NCBI RefSeq assembly: GCF_017562075.2
Contig: NC_054082.1
Span: 32,395,148-32,459,147, forward strand
Direction of reading: 5' to 3'
Length of the DNA: 64,000 nt
Origin: Anopheles merus
Lineage: Eukaryota; Arthropoda; Insecta; Diptera; Culicidae
The notes under the pieces are model-generated. The model saw nothing but the letters and a program-made list of their open reading frames with translations, had not been told where the DNA came from and made no database searches. Below, in pieces: positions 39,126 to 64,000 of the stretch (its first letter is position 1; each line of letters begins with the position of its first letter). The translations under genes were made by a program, and so were the position numbers.

Positions 39126-42100
39126 ATGGCAACGGTCAAGGAGCTTTGTGAAGATTTCACGAAGATTGGGTTGATGCGCGAGTGTGAGAGGCTTGGCCTA
39201 GAAACCACTGGAGGAAAAGTGGAAATCGCGAATCGAATTGTTAAGTTCCGAACGACGGTTGCGTCAAGGGACAACGCCGGTCCGTCCGGGAGCGGACACA
39301 GAGCAGAACCAGCTAACGCCATAGACAACGTCGAAAACTACGCGGGTAACCAACCATACGCGAGCTGCGATGATGATTCCGAGGAAGAAGTGGATCTGGA
39401 TCTTCCGGAAGAAGAACAAGGTGATAGCTTTGTTGCCGAGGATGACGATGAAACGGAAGAAGACCCTTTTCAAACTGCTGTGCGAATCTCGACGCCTAAA
39501 CGACCGCAACGCGTTTACGCATTTCGAGATGTGGAAGATAGCATTGAGACGTTTGGAGCAGAGGATGGGCACGATGTGCGTATTTGGCTGGCACACCTCG
39601 ATTCCGTTTCAAAGTCAGCAGGATGGAATGACGAACAAAAGCTAATCATGTTACGTAAAAAGATGACGGGAATCGCAAGAAAGTTCGTGTCGTCTTTGCG
39701 TAATGTGCAAACTTATGCGAGATTGAAAAAAGAGCTGATCGCGGAATTTGCTCCATTTGTGAGGTCGAGTGATGTGCATCGGATTCTCACGAATCGGAAG
39801 AAGGAAACGGCCGAGACGATGCGAGAGTACGTTTACGAAATGCAACGAATTGCTGCCCAAATCGATTTGGACGAACCAAGCTTATGTGAGTACATCGTAA
39901 ACGGTGTGACCGACGATGATTTTTTCAAATCATTGCTGTACGAGGCGCAAACAATTCGAGTGTTAAAAGAAAAGTTGCTCAACTTTGAAAAAATCCGCAT
40001 GGCTCGAAAGAAGAAAACGACCGATAAAGAAGAAAACAAACGAGTTTTGTCATCCAGTAGCCGCGTCGACAAACGGGCGGAGCAGCGATGCTACAATTGC
40101 GGAAACAAAGGACATCAAGCTCGCGCGTGCGCGCAGACACAGGGTGGTCCGAAATGTTTCTCGTGTCGTGAATACGGTCATAAGGCGAGCGAGTGTGCGC
40201 GGAACAAAAGCGTCGTTCCTGCGAAAATCAACGTGACGGAAGAATCGGTGGGAATGGTTGATGTCGTGTTGAACAAAACATCGGTCAAGGCATTGTTTGA
40301 CAGTGGAAGCAACCAAAACTTGGTGACAATAGGTTGTTACAAAAGAATCGAGGGATCACCGCTGATCGATACTTCGATGTGGTTCCAGGGCTTTGGTGGC
40401 ATGAGAACAAAGGCGATCGGCATGTTCACGGTGGACGTTACGGTGGATGATAACGTTTGTAGTGATGTGCGATTTTTTGTGGTGCCAAATGAAAGCATGC
40501 CTTACGATGCAGTATTGGGCAGAGATTCCTTGAACTATTTTGAAGTTACGATGACAACGGCGGGCGTCAAAGTCAGGCCATATGGTTCAACAGACGAAAT
40601 GTTTTCTATTGTGTGTGACAATGAAGACAATTTGGATGTTTCTCCTCGATTTTCGGAAAGAGTAAAGGCGGTTATTTCGGGGTACAAACCTGCGGGAAAC
40701 GTGAATAGTCGTGTTGAGACGAAAATTATTTTGCATGACGAGACGCCTGTGCGTTCGTCGCCAAGGCGTTTTGCTCCGGGTGAAAAGGCGGTGCTGGAGA
40801 AAACAATCGACGAGTGGTTAGCCGCGGGAATAATTCGAGAAAGTGAGAGTGATTTTGCGAGTCCGGTAACGTTAGCGAGAAAAAAGGACGGTTCCTTACG
40901 CGTTTGTGTTGATTATCGCGAACTTAATCGAAAAATGGTTAAGGATTGTTTTCCCATGAGGAACATAGAAGATCAAATCGATCGCTTGAAGTCAGCCAGA
41001 GTTTTTACCACACTTGACTTGAAAAATTCGTTTTTTCATGTTCCTGTGGAAAAGTCGAGCCAGCGGTACACAGGCTTTGTTACCCACACAGGCCAGTACG
41101 AGTTTCTTAGAACGCTTTTCGGGTTGGTCAATAGTCCAGCGAGTTTCAGCCGGTTTGTAGCGGATGTGTTTCGGGAATTCATCAAGAGTGAGCGTGTGTT
41201 GATGTATGTGGATGATTTAATAATTCCTTCATTAGATGAGGAAAGTAATTTTCAAACGTTGAAGGAATTGTTAAATGTCGCGAGTGAGAACGGTGTGCAG
41301 TTCAATTGGAAAAAATCGCAATTTTTAAAGGACGAAGTGGAGTATCTCGGGTATGTGATTCGCGGCGGGTGTTATCGCATAGCGCCGAGTAAGTTGCGAT
41401 CGGTTCAGCTTTTTCCGGAACCGAAAAATGTGAAGCAGCTGCAAAGATTTTTGGGACTTACGAGTTACTTCCGAAAATTTATTGCTGGTTACGCGACAAT
41501 TTCGAAGCCTTTGACAAGTTTGCTTCAGAAAGGTGTTGAGTTTGTGTTTGGTGAAGAGCAGCGTTCGAGTTTTGATGAGTTGAAACGGTGTTTGGTGACC
41601 GATCCGGTGTTACAAATCTACGACGAAAGTGCCGAAACCGAGCTTCATACGGACGCGTCGAAGTACGGCTATGGTGCTGCGCTTATGCAGAAGAGCGACG
41701 ACGACAAGTTTCATCCTGTTGCCTTCATGAGTCAACAAACATCAAACGCGGAGAAGAATTATAGTGCGTATCATTTGGAAGTGCTAGCGGTGGTTCGCGC
41801 TGTTGAGAAGTTTCGTGTGTATCTCTTAGGCATCAAGTTTAAGATCGTTACAGATTGTGCAGCGTTTGGGCATACTTTAAAATCGAAAGAACTGTCGGCT
41901 AGAATCGCAAGATGGGCTTTGATGCTCGAAGAGTATGAATATGAAGTGGTGCATAGGCCAGGTTCATCGATGAAGCATGTGGATGCGTTGAGCAGGGCAC
42001 CGGTGATGATTGTGAAAAGCGATCCTATGATAGAAGCGATCAGAAAAATGCAACAAAGTGACGAGCGTGCGAAGGCAATTATTGAATTGTTGAAAACACA

Positions 42101-43217
42101 ACCTTTTGAAGATTTTGTCGTGTGTGATGGGCTGCTGATGAAAGTAGTGAAAGGTAGGGAAGTGATTGTGGTACCATCGGAAATGCAAAGCGATTTGATA
42201 CGTAGGATACACGAAAAGGGTCATTTAGGAGCTCGTAAGATCGAGGGTATTATCGAACAGGAGTTTTACATTCCAAACGCGAGTGAGAAAATAAAACAAA
42301 CGATTGAGTGTTGTGTGAAATGTATCCTCGCAGAGCGTAAAAGGGGAAAAGTTGACGGTTTATTATACCCAATCGCGAAAGGTGACGTTCCGTTAGACAC
42401 GTATCACGTAGACCATTTGGGTCCAATGGACATTACAGAGAAAAGGTATAAATATTTGTTTGTGGTAGTTGATGCGTTTAGTAAGTACACTTGGATATAT
42501 CCTACTAAAACGACGAATTCATTTGAAGTAATTCAGCGATTAACGACACAGAGCGAGGCATTTGGTAATCCAAGGCGTATTATAAGCGATAAAGGGGCTG
42601 CGTTTACGTCAAACGATTTTAAGCGGTATTGTGAGGATCAGGATATCGAGCGTGTGGAAGTTACAACAGGTGTTCCGCGCGGGAACGGGCAGGTAGAGAG
42701 GGTAAATCAAGTGATTATTGCTATGTTGCGAAAGATGAGTGTAAACGATCCCGCGAAGTGGTATAAGCACGTTGCCAATATTCAGCGGTGGATTAATTCT
42801 AGCCCACATCAAAGCATCGGTGTTACCCCTTTTGAAGCGATGTTTGGGGTACCGATGAGACACGAAGGAGATTTACGACTAGGTGAGCTGATGGAAGAAA
42901 TTCGAGTGGCTCAACATCACGATCAACGAGAGCAGACGCGAGCTGGTGCCAGGGTTTCTATCGAGAAAGCCCAAGAAGAACAACGGAGATCGTACGACTT
43001 ACGAGCGCGGTCGGCTACAACTTATCGCGAAGGCGACCTGGTGGTGATTAAGCGGACGCAGTTCGGGCCTGGAAGGAAGTACGCGGCTGAGTACCTTGGG
43101 CCATATAAAGTAACCAGTGTTCGCCCTCATGATCGCTATGACGTGGAAAAGATCAATGGCGAAGGGCCAAAAGTGACGTCGACGGCTTCGTCACATATGA
43201 AACCCTATCGGTTTTAA
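39126..43217 (+). CDS. gag-pol: Gag-Pol polyprotein of Ty3/gypsy retrotransposon
   Basis: One open frame of 1,363 codons; the frame extends in phase to an ATG at 39039, but the ATG at 39126 has better context and starts a domain. Residues 1-42 resemble a SAP-type fold (VKELC...LGLETTGGKVEIANRI). An acidic linker and a capsid-like region follow. Two CCHC zinc knuckles start at residues 322 (CYNCGNKGHQARAC) and 344 (CFSCREYGHKASEC). The protease motif LFDSGS has its Asp at 392. Reverse transcriptase has YVDD at 694-697, and RNase H has TDAS with Asp 843. Integrase has an HEKGH zinc site (His 1029 and 1033) with CCVKC, then catalytic Asp 1096, Asp 1155 and Glu 1191 (D,D35,E). A GPY/F-type module (LGPYKV) sits near the C-terminus. 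Gag and Pol are fused without a frameshift, and all the catalytic motifs I could check are present. Confidence 0.97.
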   Translation: MATVKELCEDFTKIGLMRECERLGLETTGGKVEIANRIVKFRTTVASRDNAGPSGSGHRAEPANAIDNVENYAGNQPYASCDDDSEEEVDLDLPEEEQGDSFVAEDDDETEEDPFQTAVRISTPKRPQRVYAFRDVEDSIETFGAEDGHDVRIWLAHLDSVSKSAGWNDEQKLIMLRKKMTGIARKFVSSLRNVQTYARLKKELIAEFAPFVRSSDVHRILTNRKKETAETMREYVYEMQRIAAQIDLDEPSLCEYIVNGVTDDDFFKSLLYEAQTIRVLKEKLLNFEKIRMARKKKTTDKEENKRVLSSSSRVDKRAEQRCYNCGNKGHQARACAQTQGGPKCFSCREYGHKASECARNKSVVPAKINVTEESVGMVDVVLNKTSVKALFDSGSNQNLVTIGCYKRIEGSPLIDTSMWFQGFGGMRTKAIGMFTVDVTVDDNVCSDVRFFVVPNESMPYDAVLGRDSLNYFEVTMTTAGVKVRPYGSTDEMFSIVCDNEDNLDVSPRFSERVKAVISGYKPAGNVNSRVETKIILHDETPVRSSPRRFAPGEKAVLEKTIDEWLAAGIIRESESDFASPVTLARKKDGSLRVCVDYRELNRKMVKDCFPMRNIEDQIDRLKSARVFTTLDLKNSFFHVPVEKSSQRYTGFVTHTGQYEFLRTLFGLVNSPASFSRFVADVFREFIKSERVLMYVDDLIIPSLDEESNFQTLKELLNVASENGVQFNWKKSQFLKDEVEYLGYVIRGGCYRIAPSKLRSVQLFPEPKNVKQLQRFLGLTSYFRKFIAGYATISKPLTSLLQKGVEFVFGEEQRSSFDELKRCLVTDPVLQIYDESAETELHTDASKYGYGAALMQKSDDDKFHPVAFMSQQTSNAEKNYSAYHLEVLAVVRAVEKFRVYLLGIKFKIVTDCAAFGHTLKSKELSARIARWALMLEEYEYEVVHRPGSSMKHVDALSRAPVMIVKSDPMIEAIRKMQQSDERAKAIIELLKTQPFEDFVVCDGLLMKVVKGREVIVVPSEMQSDLIRRIHEKGHLGARKIEGIIEQEFYIPNASEKIKQTIECCVKCILAERKRGKVDGLLYPIAKGDVPLDTYHVDHLGPMDITEKRYKYLFVVVDAFSKYTWIYPTKTTNSFEVIQRLTTQSEAFGNPRRIISDKGAAFTSNDFKRYCEDQDIERVEVTTGVPRGNGQVERVNQVIIAMLRKMSVNDPAKWYKHVANIQRWINSSPHQSIGVTPFEAMFGVPMRHEGDLRLGELMEEIRVAQHHDQREQTRAGARVSIEKAQEEQRRSYDLRARSATTYREGDLVVIKRTQFGPGRKYAAEYLGPYKVTSVRPHDRYDVEKINGEGPKVTSTASSHMKPYRF

Positions 43218-43251
43218 TGCGGTGGGGATCCTTCGGGGCGAAAGGATCGGT

Positions 43252-43264
43252 CGAGGAAAGGCCG
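43252..43264 (+). other. Polypurine tract region before 3' LTR
   Basis: GAGGAAAGG, followed by CCG, lies directly upstream of the 3' LTR. It is a short and imperfect purine tract in the position where plus-strand DNA synthesis is primed. Confidence 0.55.
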
Positions 43265-43467
43265 TGTGAAGTAGGGAAAAGAGATAGCGATATCGTGGCG
43301 AGCGCTGAGTGAGCGAAGGAGGGAATTTAAGCGGCGCGCGCTGCTGGGTCGGGAGGTCAGTTGAACGCGAAATGTCGAAGGTGAAGGACGTGTGAATTGG
43401 AGAAAAATAAAGTGAACTGAACGAAAGCCATCCATCTTCTTCTTTTGGTGTTAAACTGATTCTTACA
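43265..43467 (+). repeat. 3' long terminal repeat
   Basis: This 203-bp copy matches the 5' LTR base for base as far as I can read. The AATAAA at 43406-43411 would serve as the polyadenylation signal of the element's RNA. The TGTA target duplication follows at 43468-43471. Confidence 0.95.
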
Positions 43468-43471
43468 TGTA

Positions 43472-46400
43472 ACCAGTAATCTTACTCTCATCTCAAAGCG
43501 GCTTTCCATTCATATTAATCTAAGCCGGAAATGGAACTCACCAGCCGACCAGTTGAACGTCAGCAGAGTCCCGAGCCCCGAAACCAAACAGAAAAAAGAA
43601 CATGGTCAATCATAACGGGAAGGGAAAAAAGCATCCAGTCTTCTTTTTATTACCCGTACGCTTTCTTCACTTTACCGTTCCGTACGTCCGTCACTCAAGG
43701 CATTCCGACGACGTTCCCTCCATCCCGCAGACTACATCCTGGTAGCGTGCGTTCTGCTACAGTCAACGGCAACCTGAGCAATGGTATATCGCTGCTCAAA
43801 GTTTCGGAACTGAAATGTACCAAGCTCGTGGCTGCTCCTTGCGTCGGTTTGTCTATTTATATTTTGCCATAAATTTTTATCCACTTCCGCTTGGTCACAA
43901 ATTTTTTGTTTTAGTTTTTCATGTTTATGAGGGTTGTTTGGTACGGAACCCTACGTTGTGTTTTGTATTTTTTACAGATGTTCTTAATAAAGAATCGGTG
44001 GCTCTGAAAAGAGCCGATTGTGTGCTTTTTTGTGGTACCAAGCTGGGTGGTTTTGCTTGGAGTTCTGTGCCACTTGTGTGTGCCAAGGAGTTGCTGTTGA
44101 GATGCGCGAAGCGTGTTGTTTGCTGAGGATTTGAATGACAAAGAGAGCAGAATTTGGCTTTGCCGCTTTATTTATAATGCATATTTTTTAATGGTGTGCG
44201 TGATGACGAAACGATCGATGACCCGTCGAACAATTTGTAGCGATCCGCGAAGGTAGTGATGGGCCACAATCGGAACAATAGTAGTGATGTGCTACAATCG
44301 GGAACGAACAAGGGTCGACGCTCTGACACTTCCGTCACAAAGGCTAGGAAGTAAAACTCCTGACGAGAAACTTTCAAAAATAAGAACCAGGAACCACACA
44401 TCATTGGAAAATATTATTAAGTAAAAAAATACAACATGGAAAATGCGAAAAATGTTTTAAAATGAGGAATTTGTCGAGGAAAACTGTCTGCACGTGTCCT
44501 TTTTTTGGAGCGAATTCCATTTTTACGCAATTTCTTTGAAGTTTTTTGACGTTTTTGATAAAAGCAAAGAAGGAAGTGGAACGATTTTCCTCTACTTAGC
44601 TTTAAAAATCACCGGAAACACTCTTTTAACTATGGTTGAGTGATAGTTGAAAGTTCGCCGCATTTCTCAAGACTACGCTTCTGCTTGTGAAAGCGTGAAA
44701 TTGCTCTAGCCGTATAGAGATAAAATGTTGGCCTGAAATGAAACCAGTCGTGCGTTTATGTAAGTAAAACTTTATCCTGCCATCAGGTGCAATGATACGC
44801 AGCTGCACTAGGCCAAAAATCCAATTTAATTTCAAGAGGTCTATTTCTTGCTTGCGATGTATCACAAAGCAGCACAGGGCATTGTGGCAACGTTTCAGAG
44901 TATTGTTGATTAATTTGTCTCGTGTTACACCTCAATTTACCTTAAAACCACTTTTATTAAAAATAACTTTCCAAGTTTACGTGTTTGAATTGCTTGCACT
45001 GACTCTCGCTTCTGATGCCTTCTAGAAATGTCACCTTAAAATTAAAAATATCATGCACTAAACCTAACGACACTTACACATCAATCGAATTTGAAGTTTC
45101 ATTGGTCGTAGTACGCTCGACACATCTCATTGAAAAAATCTCAAAAATACCATTAAACCGCGCCCAACAGTATGTTCGAAATAAAACGAATAGCTCTCTG
45201 ACTCTGCAATCGATATCGAACTCACAATACAACAGACACCTCCTGGGGATTTATGAGAATTGAAAAAGCAATTTTTCGTCAGTAATAATAATACAATGCA
45301 GGCAACATTTTAATGAAGATGTGTCTAGTGGAACAAACTGTGCAGTTTCATTTCACAAACACAATGACATTCCACCTATGAAGCAATCGAAGTCAAAAGA
45401 ATTATGTTTTTTTCGTGTCGATGGAATGAACAATAAAAAAAAACTTGCCTAACTTAATAAAATAATACGTATTTTATACACACAAAGCACGTTTTCATGA
45501 AATATCAAGCAAAAACATAAATAAGCACCAGGTTTGGAGGTGATCCATGATTGTATGACTTGCACTCTCGAAACCACGTTTTAGAAATCACATTTATCTC
45601 CCATAAATAATAAGAATAAGTTTTATTAGTTTATAGCTAAATTCGAATGCTCTAGAACAAATTTGCAAAAAAGCTCAACATCCTTTTACAGATCAACATT
45701 CAAATTGATTAATTTTACCTCCACATGCATTTTGTCCCTTACCCGTATGCTGAATGTTTGGATAGATGCTTGCAGAATGACCCTTTCTTAACAAAATTCT
45801 TTCTAAAACCTATATCTCTAGAGAAAGCTCTAGAGAAAACTCAGGGTAATTTTCTTACAAATAGTGTTTTGCTTTTTTTCTGCTTTCTTCTCTCAAGTGC
45901 ACTAAACCACCGCATTGGCCATGCAGTCATCTACTGCCAACGAGAATGAGCCGGAGATGAGCAACCAAGAAAAAGAGATTTTAAACTTAATCCTTTTTCT
46001 TCATAGTCCGCCTTCTATTTGTTTTAAGTAGCTTTGCTAGCTACCGTTCAACGTTAATTTTGTTCCAGGAACTAAATGTTCCCGCCACCCGCCAGCTCTT
46101 TTAAACCAGTTGATGACCGGAAATGAGAAAATGCTTTTGATTAAAGGACGGTCCAGCCTGTGCACCAGTTCAATTAAGTTTCACAAAGCACTGTGACAGT
46201 GGAAAGTGCTGTGTCATTTGTCTTGTGTCACTAAATGCATTGTGCATTAAGTTGTTGCATTCAAGCGTGATGCCCGCGGGTAGCTTACTAGCTTGACTTG
46301 ATAAATTGTACGATATTTGTCTTGCTTATCCAAAGGGCTTTATCGTTTGCTTCATTTTGCATAATTTAAGAAATCATTTCATGGTTCAGAATAAATTAAA

Positions 46401-47933
46401 TAATAAAAAAAAATTCCATGTCAAAGTTATCAGTCTTTTGCAGCACACTCTTAGCAACAGAACACAAAGATAAGCAACAGTAAACAAGCCTTAAACCCTC
46501 ATTAAAAATTAACTTTGAAATTGTTGTATTTACTTAGCTTAAACCTAATCTTACACAACCTCAAGTATTCACCAGAGTCGAAAGGAATGGACCTAACGTG
46601 CTTCCAGCACTTGACCATAGAGAGTTTATTTAATTTTGCCGATTTCTTGCTTGCTGCCTCACGCAACAGGGCACGAGAAAAGCAGTGCAAACATTTCTAG
46701 TCTTTACCAACTCTACCCCGAGTTCCATCACCCATGGGAATGGTCCCAAAGCACGGCTTGAATTTCTTAACAAAATTTCAGTCAGTGCGTTCCCGAGAGG
46801 GCTTTGTCACGCGAAAGGTGTAATGAAAGAGCAAAATCAGGTAACTTCAAACCTTGGACTTGCATGTGGCTGCTACGAGTACCGTGCAATAGATACCTGA
46901 CCTGGACTGAAACCTTCACACGTTTCCCCTGGCACACCGTCCGTTGGTAAGTTGGTAAGAGGGCGTTCTAGATTTTGTCAAACTTTCTTCATTTTAGACG
47001 TAACCAATTTCGACTGGGTAAGCAAAATGAAAAAACGGTTTAGGAGTTGCTAAAGTTTACCTCCCAAAGTATATACAATTTTCGGGAAGGGAAACCCCAA
47101 TACTATGCCAACAACAGGAAAGGAGAAAAAACACTCACACATTTAATTGCAAATCGTGGGCTGGATCGTGTTAGGCCAAATCCGATTAATGATTTTTCGA
47201 GGCGAGTTGATAATGAGTTTTCGTGTTTGGGTTGAAAAGTGGGTTCGTTTCTTTTTCCTGCAGGCCTATCCTAATTTTGATCCTAACCATAATTCACCCT
47301 CACAGTCAATCTGATTTGTTGCGGTATTTTTACTCCAGTCGATAGTGGTGGAAAGGTATAAGATGCCAAAGTTGATCCGCTTTGTTGGATAATTTTTTGG
47401 ATTCCGTATCATTCAACTTGCTTTGCATGTAAATCATTTATGCTACAACAGCTCTGCAAATATTGGAAGACTAAGCTTGTAGTAATTCTATTTGATCTTT
47501 CTATTAGGCTAATCCAACAGTTTTATGTAGCTCGGAATTTCGGAAGGAATCTTTATTGTTGTAGGTTTGCATAGCTAATAATATGTACAAAATTCTTACT
47601 ATTAATTAGACGATCCGTTTGATGTTATTTGTTTATGGACGCAGTATTAATTGAAGTCAAATTTCGTATGATGTTTCAGGCTTAAAACGTTATTTAAAGC
47701 TCCTCTCTTTACACTCTTCATGCTGATATAATCCAACACTGTAGCAACAAACAAACATATTATGTTCCCAGCAATGAGCCAAAACCCATAGAGGCTTACC
47801 GTTTCGTAGAAGCTCGTGCCGCTGTGCTGATGATCTGTCGAGGACAGGATAAAACGAAGACACTGGGCTGCACTGTGCGAAAACAAAGAGTGTATTACAC
47901 GAAGGTGACGAACGTTTCCTCCATTGTTTCCGG
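43472..47933. other. Non-coding interval between retrotransposon and receptor 3' end
   Basis: No gene is supported over 4.4 kb. The minus strand from 47933 down to about 47.5 kb is probably the 3' untranslated region of the receptor gene. The rest contains only short frames, AT-rich runs and a small repeat of CTCTAGAGAAA near 45820. Confidence 0.45.
47552..47557 (-). promoter_or_regulatory. Candidate polyadenylation signal of the receptor gene
   Basis: AATAAA on the minus strand lies about 380 nt downstream of the receptor stop codon, a plausible 3'-UTR length. A single hexamer is weak evidence. A good donor-like sequence (ACG|GTAAGC at about 47799) also lies in the putative 3' UTR, so 3' processing may be more complex. 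Confidence 0.3.
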
Positions 47934-63431
<15,498 letters not shown>

Positions 63432-64000
63432 CTGCAACGGAAAATGCAAATGGAAAAGGTGAAACGATGAAAATAAGCATAACCCTGCTTTTGTATCACA
63501 TATCTTAGAATGTGCCGTCATTCGATATGTTTCTTCTTAATTCCACACGAATCATTTGAAGTGAGCTATTTCCTTCCCATCAGAAACAGCATTGTTTTTG
63601 CATTGTAGAATAATAAGAAAAAAAGGCTTTCACCCAAGCGCGGTTTTGTAGCTGCTTTATTGTAAATTAATTTTTTTCCTTTTCACATGCGACGAAGTTT
63701 AGTGAACCAAGACGAAGCGCTCAAACAAGGTGTGCTTCTTGTCCCTTTTTGTGCATTATACTCGCTGGTAACACGTTGATTCTTGGCTCCTTCCCCTATT
63801 GTTTTTCATTCATCGCCTTCGGTCGCATCAATTTAGCCGCACCTGTTTCTCGCTCTCAATACCTCAGCAATGATGCCCTGCCATCCTATATGAGTGCAGT
63901 GGTGTCATCACTTCCGAGCCCGTCAAACGATTCTCGAACACTGGCAGTGGTGCCAACAGTCTATACATTTCATAAAAAGTGCTTTCTATGCTCTAGAGTA
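63432..64000 (-). other. Receptor intron upstream of the TM5 exon, runs off the window
   Basis: The sequence upstream of the acceptor is pyrimidine-rich close to the exon (CCTTTTCCATTTGCATTTTC). Nothing resembling TM1-TM4 is seen before the window ends, so the 5' half of the gene should lie further right. Confidence 0.6.

Larger units (their letters stand above)
38462..43467 (+). mobile_element. Complete Ty3/gypsy LTR retrotransposon (5,006 bp)
   Basis: The element has two 203-bp LTRs (TGTGAAG...CTTACA), a 4-bp TGTA target-site duplication, a primer-binding site directly after the 5' LTR, a 443-nt untranslated leader, one uninterrupted Gag-Pol frame and a short purine tract before the 3' LTR. 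The order protease, reverse transcriptase, RNase H, integrase places it in Ty3/gypsy (Metaviridae). There is no env-like frame: only 47 nt separate the Pol stop from the 3' LTR. LTRs identical by eye and an open coding frame point to a recent insertion that may still be mobile. It is inserted in non-coding DNA between the two receptor-like loci. The lineage within Ty3/gypsy cannot be fixed by eye. Confidence 0.97.

Noticed and set aside
39264..39596. Antisense frames inside the retrotransposon
   Set aside because: They are shadows of the Gag-Pol frame with no domain content.

Overview
The window looks like insect nuclear DNA, most likely from a mosquito and probably Anopheles-like. It has long introns with GT/AG splice sites, (CT)n/(GA)n and (CA)n microsatellites, very few long open frames, a complete Ty3/gypsy LTR retrotransposon, and exons of a neuropeptide GPCR that read as an insect allatostatin-A (galanin-type) receptor. 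The organism is inferred from protein resemblance recalled from family knowledge; no search was run.

Layout. Positions 1-19555 are gene-poor, with short repeats and homopolymer tracts but no exon I can assign. On the minus strand at 19556-19654 is a 99-nt exon that reads as TM4 of an allatostatin-A receptor. About 1 kb upstream of it on that strand, 20728-20871 could be a receptor-type N-terminal exon (weak call). Positions 20872-38457 are non-coding as far as I can see, with a large CT/CA microsatellite at 25.8 kb and a possible DNA-transposon end at 36.45 kb. Positions 38462-43467 are the retrotransposon: two 203-bp LTRs identical by eye, a TGTA target duplication, a tRNA-Pro-type primer site, and one uninterrupted Gag-Pol frame.

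The minus strand from 47934 past the right edge holds the 3' half of an allatostatin-A receptor gene. It has a TM5-TM6 exon (63163-63431), a TM7/helix-8 exon (59639-59799) and a C-terminal exon (47934-48035), separated by introns of 3.4 and 11.6 kb. The last intron contains a perfect CTCF-type motif (51727-51742) and a long pyrimidine tract just upstream of the last exon.

The main puzzle is the receptor. All three splice junctions are canonical and in phase 0, yet the TM5-6 exon is one base short (269 nt) and the TM7 exon two bases long (161 nt). The breaks fall at the conserved extracellular-loop-2 cysteine and at the start of helix 8. In addition, a TM4 exon of the same family lies about 28 kb beyond the receptor's 3' end on the same strand. 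Possible explanations are sequencing or assembly errors, a decaying gene copy, a tandem paralogue, or a genomic or assembly rearrangement.
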